Shown: positions 21,101 through 30,300 of the stretch, in pieces | How the letters are laid out: every line of letters begins with the position of its first letter | How positions within the stretch are numbered: the stretch's first letter is position 1 | Source: Ovis canadensis | Taxonomy: Eukaryota > Chordata > Mammalia > Artiodactyla > Bovidae | NCBI RefSeq assembly: GCF_042477335.2 | Contig: NC_091246.1 | Span: 181,161,001-181,225,000 of the forward strand | DNA: 64,000 bases | Direction: 5' to 3' | Made by a program: the position numbers and the translations under genes | Notes under the pieces: model-generated | The model's input: only the letters and a program-made list of their open reading frames with translations | The model's database searches: none | What the model was told of the DNA's origin: nothing

Positions 21101-23176
21101 CATTTTAGAGGAAGGTAAATCAGGACTTGGTGGTGGATGATGATAGGATCTCATGGTTTTAAACCTGGATAATGGGAGAAATAATAGAAAGTTGTGAATG
21201 AGGAACAGTGGAGGAAGTTGAAGGAAATATTTGAAGCTATGGAACTGTTGCTCAGGAAAGCAGTGAACATTGGAGATGTGTATTTGAAAATCAAAAGGTT
21301 GGTAGCTATAATCATGAAAAAATTAGAGGGTTGAGGAAAATGTTTTTGAAAATTCTCATGGGAGAAGATAACACAGTATGCATAGAATTAATTCTAGTAC
21401 TCAACTGGAAGAAAGGGAGGGAGGGGAGTTGCCCCATGGGGGAAGAATAAAGAGAACAGTTTCTCTTAAGACCAAGCAGACATTGTTTCAGAAAGAAGCA
21501 GGGTAGTGAATACTTCAAGTGCTACAGAAATGACAAGGAGGCTGAGCTCACTGAATCTGGTAAGGAAAAGGTTATGCTTAGTTTCGCAGGGACTACTCCC
21601 TTTTTTTTTCCCTCAATTTTTTGGCTGCACTGTGCAGCACGTCGGATCTTAGTTCCCTGACCAGGGATCAAACCAGTTACCCCCTGCACTGGATGCAGAG
21701 TCTTAACCACTGGACTGCAAGGAAAGTCCTTCCTGGTCAGGATTAATTTTAAAAGGACAATTTGTAGAGAGATAAGTAGGCCAAATCGTAAGGATTTAGG
21801 ATAGTGAATGTTGAAAACAAGTTATTGGACTCACCCAACTTAGAGAAATTTGGCAAGAATAGAAGAAATAGGATGGCAGCTAGAAATGACGGTCATTTAA
21901 GGACATTTTGGAGAGGAAATTTCTGCATATTTTGAAGACTGGAGAAAGAGCCTCTGGAAGGGAAGAGATTTTTTATTTTAGAATCATTCACGATCACTTT
22001 CTTTTAAAAGTATTTTACTTTTATTTTCATTTTTGCCTGGGCTGTTCTTCGTGGTCATTTGCTTCCAAAATGATCAAGGTAGCAAATTTAATCAAAAGAT
22101 GCCCAAGGAATAATTTACTGCAGAAAACTATTGACTAGTTCATTAGTTCATTGACCAGTTCATTGTCAAAAGCGTTTTATTAAATTTATTTTTAATTGAA
22201 GGAAAATTGCTTTACACTATTGCATTGTTTTCTACCAAACATCAACATGAATCAGCCATAGGTTTAGCTATGTCCCCTCCCACTTGAACATACCTCCCCA
22301 TTTTGATTTCTTGAGGCAAGGGAAAAAAACCCACGCCACATGTGTACTAAGTTGCTTCAGTTGTATCGGACTCTTTGCCACCTTGTGAACTGTAGTCCAC
22401 CAGGCTCCTCTGTCCATGGGACTCTCCAGGCAAGAATATTGGAGTGGGTTGTCATTTCCTTCTACAGTGGATCTTTCCAGCCCAGCGTTCAAACCTGCTT
22501 CTCTTATGTCTCTCTGCATTGGCAGGCGGGTTCTTTACCACTCGCGCCACTTGGTAATTAAGAAACTGTCTCCCTTTACGTATATTTAAGAGTACCCCAA
22601 ATGGGGTTATTTAAATTAATCACCAAAGCATATTTAAACGTCTACTTCTAAAGGGCTTTTCAATCCTGGATTCCTCTAAATTTAAAAATAAGTTTCATGC
22701 TAACTAAAAGTGCATTAAACTGTACATATAAAAGTGTATTTTACTGTGTATAAATTATACCTCAACAAATTGAACAAAAGTACTATGGAAATGTAGGGAC
22801 TGGTTTTGAATCAGGTAATTTTTGTATTATTACTATGTTATACTTTAAAAGCTGTATATACATTTAAAAAAAAATTGTCCCAATGAGTTAGGTGTTATCT
22901 CCATGTTATCAGTAACACGGGGATAACATGAGAGAAGAGTTGGGAGTCCCTGGTTTAAGATCACACAGCTAAAATCTGGAGTCTGGACTCAACCCAAGTC
23001 TGTCTGACAGGCACAGGTTGTACTTCCACTGTTACAGTAGGTATTTTGAGTCATGTAGTTGGCAGGCACGTTGCTGGGTGCTTATTCTAATATGTTTTTG
23101 CCTTCTTAGGGACCAGCATGAGCGACCCTCTGCTGTTCAGCTTCTGAAGCACTCCTTCTTGAAGAGAAGTCACTGA
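1..23176 (+). CDS. MAP3K19: MAP3K19 (YSK4) protein kinase gene, 5'-partial, six exons
   Basis: Serine/threonine kinase of the STE11/MAP3K group, reported upstream of JNK and ERK signalling and in TGF-beta-linked lung fibrosis. Joining 1-118, 9316-9359, 11309-13735, 16582-16731, 18149-18846 and 23110-23176 gives 3504 nt: 1167 residues and a TGA. All junctions are GT/AG and keep phase. Window residues 1-863 are a long charged region without a recognised domain. The kinase domain starts near 898: glycine loop GKGAYGTVY (907-915), AVKQ lysine 928, HRD 1023-1025, DFG 1043-1045 and APE 1074-1076, so it should be active. The recalled human protein is about 1330 residues, so some 160 N-terminal residues lie left of the window. 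Identity rests on close match to the human family member across both the kinase and the fast-evolving part. Confidence 0.96.
384..1918 (-). mobile_element. BovB (RTE-type) LINE, 5'-truncated
   Basis: Read on the - strand, this is the 3' 1.5 kb of a BovB element: part of the reverse transcriptase followed by the C-terminal domain and a 3' end of repeated TTCAG/CTGAA units. RT motifs are visible, including [40 protein letters not shown] and NLRYADDT (the catalytic YADD box). The frame is broken near 1420 and 1000, so it is dead. The 5' boundary near 1918 is where similarity to the other copy (6044-7598) stops. Confidence 0.92.
2076..2270 (-). mobile_element. Bov-tA SINE
   Basis: The - strand reads as a tRNA-derived head (TTCCCTGGTGGCTCAGATGG, then the B-box-like GGTTCGATCC) followed by a BovB-derived tail (CCATGGACTATAGCC region on +). 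Found only in ruminants. Confidence 0.88.
2290..2930 (-). mobile_element. Old L1 relic split by a CHR-type SINE
   Basis: 2290-2503 (TTATTGTGGTAAAATGTGCG and onward) and 2790-2930 (CTACTTCCTGTCTCTATGAA and onward) read as two halves of one ancient mammalian LINE tail, apparently L1, separated by the SINE at 2503-2789. Subfamily and orientation are not certain without a consensus search. Confidence 0.55.
2503..2789 (-). mobile_element. CHR-type tRNA-Glu SINE
   Basis: Shows the usual cetartiodactyl CHR pattern in reverse: GGCATGTGGAATCTTCCCAG, GACCAGGGATCAAACCC and a final CACCAGGGAAGTCC. It interrupts an older L1-like sequence, so it is the younger insertion. Confidence 0.75.
3430..3630 (+). 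repeat. MIR-like relic
   Basis: Contains the degraded MIR signature: TTTATTGAGTGCCTG, then a GAAATGAGGCCTCGGGAGGT block and CATAGCTAGTGG..CTGGGTTCAAACC. Weak and old. Confidence 0.5.
5490..5600 (-). mobile_element. CHR-type SINE fragment
   Basis: Diverged copy in reverse: TTTGGCTGGGCGACTTGC, GATCTTAGTTCCCCAACCAG, CCCTAACCACTGGACATAAGG. Confidence 0.65.
6044..7598 (+). mobile_element. BovB LINE, 5'-truncated, with target duplication
   Basis: Starts AACCAAGATAATCAC within the BovB RT region and ends at the typical CTGAACTGAAC tail. RT blocks [33 protein letters not shown] and YADDT are present, but the frame is broken near 6560 and 7090, so it is inactive. An 11-base target duplication TATGAGGGCAA flanks it exactly (6033-6043 and 7599-7609). 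It is inverted relative to the copy at 384-1918. Confidence 0.94.
8117..8312 (+). mobile_element. Bov-tA SINE
   Basis: Contains GTGGCTCAGCTGGTAAAGAA, the B-box-like GGTTCGATCC, and the BovB-derived tail ending GAGTCGGACATGACTAAG. A short stub of the same tail type (CCCACTCCAATATTCTT) precedes it. Confidence 0.88.
9316..9359 (+). CDS. MAP3K19: MAP3K19 exon B, 44 nt
   Basis: Short exon between the acceptor TTGTTACAG and the donor GTAAGA. With the G carried from exon A it reads [15 protein letters not shown], matching the human segment EFSTSHMKYSGRSIK. The exon ends on a codon boundary, fitting the phase of the next exon. It is too short to be found as an ORF on its own; phase and homology at both ends support it. 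Confidence 0.87.
10187..10302 (+). mobile_element. BovB 3'-end fragment with target duplication
   Basis: The last 116 bases of BovB (GAGTTTGAGTAAACTCTGGG through GACTGAACTGAACTG). An 11-base duplication AATTTGAAAAT flanks it at 10176-10186 and 10303-10313, so it is an independent, strongly 5'-truncated insertion. Confidence 0.87.
10362..10485 (-). mobile_element. CHR-type SINE
   Basis: Reverse copy: TTTTTTGGCCACACTTCAAG, CCAACCAGGGATCAAACC, CCACTGGACCATCCAGGAAG. Confidence 0.75.
10630..10908 (+). mobile_element. Bov-A2 dimeric SINE
   Basis: Two BovB-derived A monomers in tandem (each with GGAGAAGG.., CCCACTCC, GGAGCCTGG, GGACA) joined by a short CACTTTCACTTTTCAC linker and ending in (GCA)n. 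Near-identical 13-base flanks at 10617-10629 and 10909-10921 differ at one base and mark the target duplication. Confidence 0.9.
11309..13735 (+). CDS. MAP3K19: MAP3K19 exon C, giant 809-codon exon
   Basis: A 2427-nt exon, phase 0 at both ends. The acceptor is CTCCTTTTAG and the donor reads CAG then GTTGGT. It encodes window residues 55-863: a Ser/Lys/Glu-rich, probably disordered region with no recognised domain. Blocks that look most conserved against human are [43 protein letters not shown] and [20 protein letters not shown]; the rest differs widely. An in-frame ATG at 11339 gives an apparent 808-residue ORF, but the coding sequence enters from the splice acceptor 30 bases earlier. A Bov-tA SINE starts about 20 bases past the donor. 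Confidence 0.95.
13755..13957 (+). mobile_element. Bov-tA SINE next to a splice donor
   Basis: Reads GGGCTTTCCTAGTGGCCC through a degraded B box (GGTTTGATCCCTGG) to a BovB-derived tail. It begins about 20 bases downstream of the donor of the giant MAP3K19 exon. The short flanking ATAACTA on both sides may be its target duplication. Confidence 0.85.
13985..14160. repeat. Possible L2/MIR-like relic
   Basis: GGAAGGGACCTCAGAGA.. to ..CAGGTCCCCTGACTCTCATG resembles old mammalian SINE/LINE2 remnants. Weak; family not assigned. Confidence 0.3.
14685..14865 (-). mobile_element. CHR-type SINE
   Basis: Reverse copy: TTTATTGGCTGTACCTTGCG, GGATCTTAGCTCCCTGATCA, CTTAACCACTGGACCACCAG. Confidence 0.75.
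15030..15190 (+). repeat. MIR/L2-like relic
   Basis: CTTCATAACAGCTCCATGAG, then CCATTTTGCAAATGAGGAAA, typical of old MIR3-like sequence. The rest of the intron from 15190 to 15990 shows nothing I recognise. Confidence 0.45.
15999..16113 (+). mobile_element. CHR-type SINE fragment with A-rich tail
   Basis: GGAATTCCCTGGGAATCCAG, a GATTGGGGACCTAAAATGCC block, ATGTGGCACAGCCAAAAG and an A-rich tail. Followed to about 16225 by impure (TG)n and (GTAT)n simple repeat. Confidence 0.7.
16582..16731 (+). CDS. MAP3K19: MAP3K19 exon D, start of kinase domain
   Basis: A 50-codon exon, phase 0 at both ends, between the acceptor TTCTTCCAG (after a run of about 18 T) and the donor GTAAGT. It reads [16 protein letters not shown], continues to [16 protein letters not shown], and so carries the glycine-rich loop of the kinase. 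The exon break falls inside the loop, before the valine of the GxGxxGxV motif. Confidence 0.94.
17039..17417 (-). mobile_element. BovB 3'-end fragment
   Basis: Reverse copy starting GGTTCAGTTCAGTTCAG and ending at ATTCTTTGGCGCTC. It contains the C-terminal BovB coding part with broken frames, and lies in the intron between exons D and E of MAP3K19. Confidence 0.9.
17588..17705 (-). mobile_element. Bov-A2 monomer
   Basis: Reverse A monomer: GCTGCTGCTGCTAAGTCGC through CTGGAGTGGGGTGCCATT. Confidence 0.85.
17706..17815 (+). mobile_element. Ruminant L1 3' end
   Basis: TGGGATATATGTATATGCAT, CTGATTCACGTTGCTGTAC and TGTAAATCAACTACAGTCC, then an A-rich tail, match the usual 3' tail of bovine L1. 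Confidence 0.65.
17842..17925 (+). mobile_element. Mariner-type palindromic MITE, possible miR-2284/2285-like hairpin
   Basis: Left arm 17842-17876 (starting TATTGGGTTGACCAAAACG) and right arm 17891-17925 (ending TTTTTGGCCAACCCAATA) are near-perfect reverse complements around a loop of about 14 bases. TA dinucleotides border it, as expected for mariner insertion. Members of the large bovine miR-2284/2285 families come from such palindromes; the arm TTTGTTTGGGTTTTTC resembles them. Whether this copy is transcribed and processed is not known. Confidence 0.75.
18149..18846 (+). CDS. MAP3K19: MAP3K19 exon E, kinase core
   Basis: A 698-nt exon holding most of the catalytic domain: VYCG completing the glycine loop, AVKQV with the ATP-binding lysine, EEVDLL (helix C glutamate), MEFVPGGS hinge, [13 protein letters not shown] catalytic loop, LIDFGCAK with [14 protein letters not shown] activation segment end, and [13 protein letters not shown]. 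All invariant residues are present. The acceptor is GCTTCTAG and the donor GTAAGA; the last codon (AG/G, Arg) is split with the next exon. Confidence 0.96.
20490..20582 (+). repeat. MIR-like relic (3' part)
   Basis: AGGGTTATTGTGAAGGTTAA, then TTGCTTAGCATAGCATGGAG and ATTAGGGCTC, match the 3' half of MIR. Confidence 0.5.
21598..21729 (-). mobile_element. CHR-type SINE
   Basis: Reverse copy with a T-rich start (the A tail): TTTGGCTGCACTGTGCAGC, CGGATCTTAGTTCCCTGACC, CTTAACCACTGGACTGCAAG. Confidence 0.8.
22178..22320 (-). mobile_element. Ruminant L1 3'-end fragment
   Basis: TTTTTAATTGAAGGAAAATTG, CATCAACATGAATCAGCCAT and ATGTCCCCTCCCACTTGAAC match the common bovine L1 tail in reverse. Confidence 0.6.
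22336..22556 (-). mobile_element. Bov-tA SINE
   Basis: Reverse copy: TGCTTCAGTTGTATCGGACT through CCAGCGTTCAAACCTGC (degraded B box) to TTCTTTACCACTCGCGCCAC. Confidence 0.85.
23110..23176 (+). CDS. MAP3K19: MAP3K19 last coding exon
   Basis: After the acceptor TTCTTAG, the split codon becomes Arg and the exon reads [19 protein letters not shown] then SH and TGA. This is the standard kinase C-terminal segment (RPSA, LLKHSFL) and matches the human C-terminus. The last intron is 4.26 kb. Confidence 0.94.
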
Positions 23177-23371
23177 ACAGACATCAGGACTTTCCCAGCT
23201 CCACTACAGATACTTTGTTACTGTTTCAGTGTGGAAATGATGGTTTAGGGACTCGAAAGTCAGTCTAATCCAATTTAACCAGATCCTGCAATGTCACTAA
23301 CTGAAAAATTGTAGTTACAAGTTAGCCTTCTCTAGCTTCAGGCACAACTGCCCATGTATATGAGCAAATTG

Positions 23372-23990
23372 GGAAATAGATGGGGAAACAGTGGACACTG
23401 TCAGACTATTTTTTGGGCTCCAAAATCACTGCAGATGGTGACTGCAGCCATGAAATTAAAAGATGCTTACTCCCTGGAAGGAAAGTTATGACCAACCTAG
23501 ATAGCATATTCAAAAGCCAGAGACATTACTTTGCCAACAAAGGTCTAGTCAAGGCTATGGTTTTTCCAGTGGTCATGCATGGATGTGGGAGTTGGACTGT
23601 GAAGAAAGCTGAGTGCCAAAGAATTGATGCTTCTGAACTGTGGTGTTGGAGAAGACTCTTGAGAGTCCCTTGGACTGCAAGCAGATCCAACCAGTCCATC
23701 CTAAAGGAGATCAGTTCTGGGTGTTCATTGGAAAGACTGATGCTAAAGCTGAAACTCCAATACTTTGGCCACCTCATGGGAAGAGCTGACTCATTGGAAA
23801 CGACCCTGATTCTGGGAGGGATTGGGGGCAGGAGGAGAAGGGGATGACAGAGGATGAGATGGCTGGATGGCATCTCCGACTCGATGGACACGAGTTTGAG
23901 TAGACTCCGGGAGTTGGTGATGGACAGGGAGGCCTGGCGTGCTGCGATTCATGGGGTTGCAGAGTCGGATACGACTGAACGACTGAACTG
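23372..23990 (+). mobile_element. BovB 3'-end fragment inside MAP3K19 3' UTR
   Basis: Contains the BovB C-terminal coding part ([20 protein letters not shown] and LRVPWTA in one frame) and the terminal CTGAACGACTGAACTG. A perfect 12-base target duplication ATGAGCAAATTG flanks it at 23360-23371 and 23991-24002. It is heavily 5'-truncated and lacks the RT core. Confidence 0.94.
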
Positions 23991-24129
23991 ATGAGCAAAT
24001 TGTCTTAAACAGTAAAAAAAGAGAAAAATTCCAGTGTTTACAGCTTTATCCAAGAACTACAAATTCTCTTGCTTTATATGCTATTTCCTTCTATTTTTTG
24101 GCCTGTTAATTCTAATGTCATTAGCTCAA

Positions 24130-24135
24130 AATAAA
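24130..24135 (+). terminator. Candidate MAP3K19 poly(A) signal
   Basis: Canonical AATAAA about 950 bases after the stop, followed by T-rich sequence (GTATTTTCTTG). No AATAAA is seen between the stop and this site. Confidence 0.55.
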
Positions 24136-25180
24136 TTGTATAAAAAAGTATTTTCTTGCTTGGTGGGCAAAGGCACTTATTTAATTCTTACAAAGGAGAG
24201 TGGAGGAAGGTGAGAAGGTAGAGGAGGAGAAAGGCACTAGGCTCAGATTGCGTAGTCAGCAGTCTTAACCCTGGAGATTACAGGGGCCTCAACATTGACA
24301 GGAAGAGCTAAGGGTCTTGGCCTTTCATTGCCAGAGGGTCCCCCAACTCCTCCTAAGTTCCCACCTACAAGAAGCTGGGCTCTACAAGGTGGGCTCCATA
24401 ACCCTCAGGCTGCCTTCCCTGTGCTTTGTGCTATGATTTGAGGTCTTCACTTGTTTACAGTTAATATAATCATTACTGCATTGAGATCTAGCTGAATATA
24501 AGCCAGCTGGTGGGATAAAAGCTCATTGATCTGATAAGGGGAGAGTGGGTCAGCATGTAAACTTTTTTCTAAGACATTTTGCTCACGTCACCTGATGGAA
24601 GGACATCCCTGCTAACGTCACTCTTCTTTCCAGGACACTGAGAAAACCTTGCAAAAGTGAATGGGGACAAGTTGTCAGAATTATTACAAAGTCTTAAGTT
24701 GGTGGGCTTCTTGATAAAGTTTGCTGTGACTCCATTCATCTACATTTCATTGACACTTATTGTCTTAAGCTAGGTCTACAGATATTTACTAGCTGGTATC
24801 ATTTGAAGATGTTATAACTACAAGCTAACTTGAGGGGAATCTTATTCTCACCAGTTGTGAAGCTTTGTCAAAATCAAGCTGCTTCTTGAGAAGTTTTTGA
24901 GATATGTGAAACACGGTCCAGCTGAGTTAGGAGCTTACTTTGGCCAACATGTTTAGAAGGTTCTTTGAGGCTATACCTTCCTTCTCTCTCTCTGGTTTGT
25001 AGGGTTCTTCCCTCACATTTGATAAAGACTGAAGGGATACTTTGCGTATTTCACTTGTGTATCAAAATCATCTTAAGTAGGGTTTTTTAATCTTCGTATG
25101 GGATTTAGCATTCTTTACAGTCTGAATAATTATATCTGACTTGGGAGCAATTAACTATAAAAAGCCTATGAAGAAAGGGC

Positions 25181-25450
25181 TGCTACTGCTAAGTCACTTC
25201 AGTCATGTTTGACTGTGTGTGACCCCTAGACGGCAGCCCACCAGGCTCCCCCGTCCCTGGGATTCTCCACGCAAGAACACCGGAGTGGGTTGCCATTTCC
25301 TTCTCCAATGCATGAAAGTGAAAAGTGAAAGTGAAGTCGCTCAGTCGTGTCCGACTCTTAGCGACCCCATGGACTGCAGCCCACCAGGCTCCTCCGTCCA
25401 TGGGATTTTCCAGGCAAGAGTACTGGAGTGGGGTGCCACTGCCTTCTCCG
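25181..25450 (-). mobile_element. Bov-A2 dimeric SINE with target duplication
   Basis: Two reverse A monomers joined by AAGTGAAAAGTGAAAGTGAA. A perfect 13-base duplication ATGAAGAAAGGGC flanks it at 25168-25180 and 25451-25463, so it looks fairly young. Confidence 0.93.
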
Positions 25451-27136
25451 ATGAAGAAAGGGCAGGGACTAAGAAATGTTTATACTATGTATACAGACCA
25501 CAGTAAAGGACACACAAAGTTGGTGTTAATAAACCTACCCCTCTTCCCATACAGGAAAACACTGAACACTAATTTAACAGAACCTTCAAAATGTATACAT
25601 TTTTAATAGGCAAGTCTTGATCCTAAGAGCTTGTGTTTTGTCATTTAATAATGTTGAAATTAAGCTTATATTACTGCTCCCTTTAGGAGGTAGAGGTCCT
25701 GGAAGAAGACTGGGATTTCAGAAAGGTGAAGGCTGGGAGGGCAAGCATTCGTTGAGCTCTTGATAGTGGAAGGCACATCATTTAATTCTGGCTGTCTGGG
25801 TTGGTGGTAGTCTGACTTTATTAACAGAAAGTAGGGCTCAGAAGCACGTTAACTTTCTCAAGGTCATCCAACTGGTGAGTGACTTTGGGGCTGCTACCCA
25901 GATCTGACTTTAGTCTTTTCCCTGCTGCCTCCCAGATTTGTAGTTTATGAATGAAATCAGTTAATTATTACTACTCGAAAAAAAAAAACCCTCAAGATGC
26001 TGATAAATTCACCAGTACAATGATTCTGATGACTTAATTGGTCTCAAAAGCTTCTCATTTTTCATTTAGTAACACTGCATTTCCTTCTATGCCTATACCC
26101 CTTGTGACCAGGCACACCACCTGTTTTCAAGCATGTTCAGAAGCGAATTTCATTACATACTGAACGGGTCTTAAGCTCAACCAAAGGAAATTTAACTTCC
26201 CATGTAGTTCCAATTCTAGAACCTCCTTAACTTTACCTTATTCTAGCTCTTACGCTGCGGACACTTTTCAATGGCTGAATTAGGAGAGTTGCCACTGTGG
26301 AAAAGCCAGAGCACAGGGTTGGAGGACATGCAGGATTCTGCCTACTTTATCCACTCTCCTGCTTGACCAATGTAACAGTCCTGGGCCTTTAGTGTACTAT
26401 TTCCAATATAAAAAGCCACTTAAAAAGACCATGAAAAGCCTCCCATCATGTACCAGGCCATCTTTATTCCTCATACCTGGTGTACTTCCAAGTATTCAGC
26501 TGAAAGCAGCTATGTAACTAAAGCAACTTGTTTTAAAAAAGCTTTCCAGGTGATTCAACTTGAAAATACTGGGTGTAGGCAGTCTGTATTTTCATTGATC
26601 GTTAACAAGAAGAGTTTTGTGTACAGCACTGTGCTGTGAAAAGCTGAACTACATATACAGCCCTGATGAAGAGCTGTAGCACTCGTACTGTTATGACTCT
26701 GAACTTGTGAAAATCCACGGCTGACTTGTCTCTAAAGCAATTGTTCCTATGACTTGAAAGACTAAAGAAAACTGATCTTGGGGATATGCCTGGACACTGG
26801 TTAAGGTCTCAATAAGCCTGTTAATTTCATGGCAGTATGATTAAAAACCCTCATTTAGTGAAGCTCTACATTGCTTTGGGAGGTAGCGTTGTGGGGGAGG
26901 GAACAGGTAGGTCACATACAAGACCTGAAACAAAAATGAACAATTTTCTCCATTATACTAAAAGCAGCAGGGGGCTGGGGGTGGGGAAGTGAAGGAACAA
27001 TTAAGTAGGGTGAATTGCTAAATGAGATTACTAACTTTGGTTAAGGGGAATTTCTGACTTTATGTTCTTAAATAAAACTCGTAATTTATTATATTCTTAA
27101 AAAAACACAAAACAACAAACCCTTACTCCTTACTGG

Positions 27137-27324
27137 CTCCTTATTCCTTGTGACTCAACTGGTAAAGAATCCGCCTGCAATGCAGGAGACCTGGGTTTGA
27201 TTCCTGGGCTGGGACGATCCCCTGGAGAAGGGAAAGGCTACCCACTCTAGTATTCTGGCCTGGAGAATTCCATGGACAGTATAGTCCATGGGGTTGCAGA
27301 GTTGGACACCACTAAGTGACTTTC
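27137..27324 (+). mobile_element. Bov-tA SINE with target duplication
   Basis: CTCAACTGGTAAAGAATCCG, GGTTTGATTCCTGG and a tail ending GGACACCACTAAGTGACTTT. A perfect 12-base duplication ACTCCTTACTGG flanks it at 27125-27136 and 27325-27336. Confidence 0.92.
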
Positions 27325-27382
27325 ACTCCTTACTGGTGTTATCAACATGAAATAAAGACAAATCTAACGTGATTTCAAGACA

Positions 27383-27388
27383 TTTATT
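27383..27388 (-). terminator. Candidate distal CCNT2 poly(A) signal
   Basis: AATAAA on the - strand (TTTATT on +), within ATAAAATAAATG. It is the last such signal before the Bov-tA SINE at 27137-27324. Inferred only from position. Confidence 0.35.
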
Positions 27389-30300
27389 TTATATTTAGGC
27401 TTAAGACGCCTGTTAGAGAAAGTAACTTTTCTATCCTAGTTCTCTTTTATGAAAGGCACTGCAGGCTTCCAATTTCTTTCAAGTATTAAGTGCAGGAAAA
27501 CCAGTGTGGAGGGGAAAGGGGTTGGAAAGAGCAGCAAGGGTAAAGCAATTTGATTAAATTTCACATGACTAATTGTGGAGGTGATGCAAGAAGGCACACA
27601 AGAAAATACCAAAGTATGAGTCTGAATGAACAACTCAAATTCTGTAAACCATAGGCCTGCACTAACACACAAGTTTACTGTACCTGGCTTGGCCTTTACC
27701 AGTTTCCTGAATTATCTACAACCTGCTTCTAATGGATGCTCTTCAACACCATCCATTAACCTTAAGCCTCACATCGCAATGAATAGGTACTATTGCTGAC
27801 ATTTTGTAGATTAGGAAATCAAGGCACAAAGTCAAGACATTTACCCAGACACCAGCCATTAAGGGATGGGGCTGAGACTGGAATATGGACAATCTGATCC
27901 TCGTGGCCACACACTCCTTGATGATACATGAAGTCACTCAATTAAAGACTAACTTTTATATTAGAGACCTCATTTCCCACATCTCCCAGGAAGTTATTTC
28001 TGATTTATATTAACAAGACATGTTGGAGCCTTGGATTTATGTTGTCAATAAACAAACTTTATTAATAATTCCTTGTAATAGATATTGAGATGAAATTCAA
28101 TGTCTAATTGAATTCATGCCATATACACAAACTCTTGTTTTAGATTTTCTATTGGCAAACATCCTGTTCAATAGTCCTTGGGGGTTCTGAGTACATTCAC
28201 AAAATGAAATCCCAATTATTGCTGCCAACAAATGAGTACATAAGTTTTTCAAACTAGGTGGGTGAAACTGCTTGAAAAACACAACTTAAAAAAAAAAGAA
28301 TGTACTCATTAATTAACAATAGGCAAATCAAGTTAAATCAACCACTAAACAGGTTTTAAGTGAGATTTCTCCCCCAAACTTGGAAATAAAGGAAATCAGC
28401 CCTCAGAATTTACTTTTGCGATTAATGGATCACAGGAGAACAGGGTAAATCACTTTTGAGAGACCAGAATTACTCCTAGCCACACAACCTTCCAATGTAA
28501 CTTGCTTATTTAGCAAGCTACCTTAAGAAACTTGAAGCAGAACACATACTGGTAAATGAACAGAAGAGGAGTCATAGAAGCAAAAGGTGGCTGTGCCCAA
28601 ATTAACATTGCAGAATAAAAAATGGATGCATAGTATCAGACCTAAAATGCTTGGAATACAGATGTTTCAGAGGCAAACTTCTCTTACCAAGACAAACTTC
28701 TGACTATTTGGCTTACAGGAAAAAAATTTTCAGGTTATTAGTTGTGAATCCTCAAATTAATGCACTGGTACTATAATTTGACACCTGAGAAGGACGGGGC
28801 AGAATGTGCTGCTTCTCCAATCCATAAACTCCTAAATTAGCCTAACAAACAAACTGGTCCATGAAATTAGTGTCTGTCACCAAGTTTTTCTCACTTGTGG
28901 GACTTAATCATTTTTCTGGATAAATGTGGTTAGGAAATCCTACTGCCTTCCAAGAAAGCAGAGACTGCTGAATAAAGAATTCTTTGTAACAAAAGCTATG
29001 ATTTTTCTCAGTGAAGATCTTAAAAATCACCTAGCTATTTAAGCCAGTAGTAGGTCACAAAAAATTGCTTTTCTGTTTAGATAAAACTTGGGAATGGTGA
29101 AATATCTTGACAGAACTATCTTCCCTTAGAGATATTACCATGTTTTTTAAAACTATTTCCATAGTAAATGTAAAACCCTAAGAAAATCTAACCAACCAAG
29201 GGTACTACCTAAAGAGTATGTAATAGTCATGCATATATATGCAGTGGTTTATTAGTTAAGATTAATCTTAAAGATTAGTTAAGGAATAAAAATAATTTAA
29301 GTTCTCAAATATAACCAAAAATATGTGCTTAAAATGCTTTTAAGGCAGGACATTCGGTAACAGAAACATTTCAAATTTGATTAACTGAAATTGACCTTAA
29401 CTAGTCATTTCTTTAGTTCAAAGTAGACAGGCCAGGAGATACCATATCCTACATAATTATAATGTTTGCACAAAGTAATGTAAGCACCCCTTATGACATT
29501 TTGCATGAAACCATTTATCATGGTAGAAATTTTGATTCTTAAGAACTCTAACAAGAATGAATCTGCATACACAGAGATCTAGATGCACTTGTACTGTTTT
29601 CAAAGATAAACCTTGGGGTGACTACATGACTTTTCAGTATTTAAATACCTGCAACAAAAAATGAACCTCAGCATTTATTAAAGAAAAAAAAAAGGGAACT
29701 AGGACATTTTGCAAGGTCTTACCACTAAAAGATGCTACCACCGGTTTTCTGGGATAATGTCTGCCTCTGAGACTGTTTCTGTGAAAAAACCACTCCTTTG
29801 CTTTGGTTCTGAAAACAGTGTATTTTAAAACAGCTAAGGCAAATATTTAGGGGCACAGCTCAATATCAAAAAATTAGTTCAAAGAGGTAGAAGTAAAGCC
29901 TTTCTATGTAATGTGCTTCTGCATAAAGGTAACAAATCAATGATCTCTGATCTAAGGAAAACACAACTGCAAAATGAATCACTCTTTTATAGGATGTTTA
30001 AAGATAACGGTTTTTAATAGTTCAAATATTTTAAAAAATCTCATCAAAAATGTATCACCTTAACAGTACTTTGCACATGTGGAATTTCATACCTAAATTT
30101 GATACTATTTTGGTTTATTTATGGCTACTTACAAGAAGACTCAGTAATAATGTCCATTCATTGGAGTCTTTTTCTTTGGTTGAGCCTACTGGGACCAGGC
30201 TGATGAACTATTTTATGCAAATAAGATGGTCAAATTCATGGCATTATGAATTATAAGGGTTCTCATTTAATGGAAATGAAACTTAAAAGAATTTCCATAT

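Larger units (their letters stand above)
18847..23109 (+). other. MAP3K19 last intron
   Basis: A 4.26-kb intron. Besides the CHR SINE (21598-21729), L1 end (22178-22320), Bov-tA (22336-22556) and weak MIR-like pieces near 20490-20580 and 22880-23035, I see nothing recognisable, in particular between 18850 and 21590. Confidence 0.5.
23177..24155 (+). other. MAP3K19: MAP3K19 3' UTR, with BovB insertion
   Basis: Sequence from the stop to about 20 bases past an AATAAA at 24130-24135, the first well-placed signal downstream. About 620 bases of it are a BovB fragment bounded by a 12-base target duplication, so roughly two thirds of the UTR would be lineage-specific. The end point is inferred; no transcript evidence is available here. 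Confidence 0.5.
24156..27364. other. Intergenic gap between convergent genes
   Basis: About 3.2 kb between the inferred MAP3K19 and CCNT2 poly(A) ends. It holds a Bov-A2 and a Bov-tA SINE and a weak MIR-like piece near 25735-25925. I see no coding exon in 24156-25160 or 25930-27120. Confidence 0.45.
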
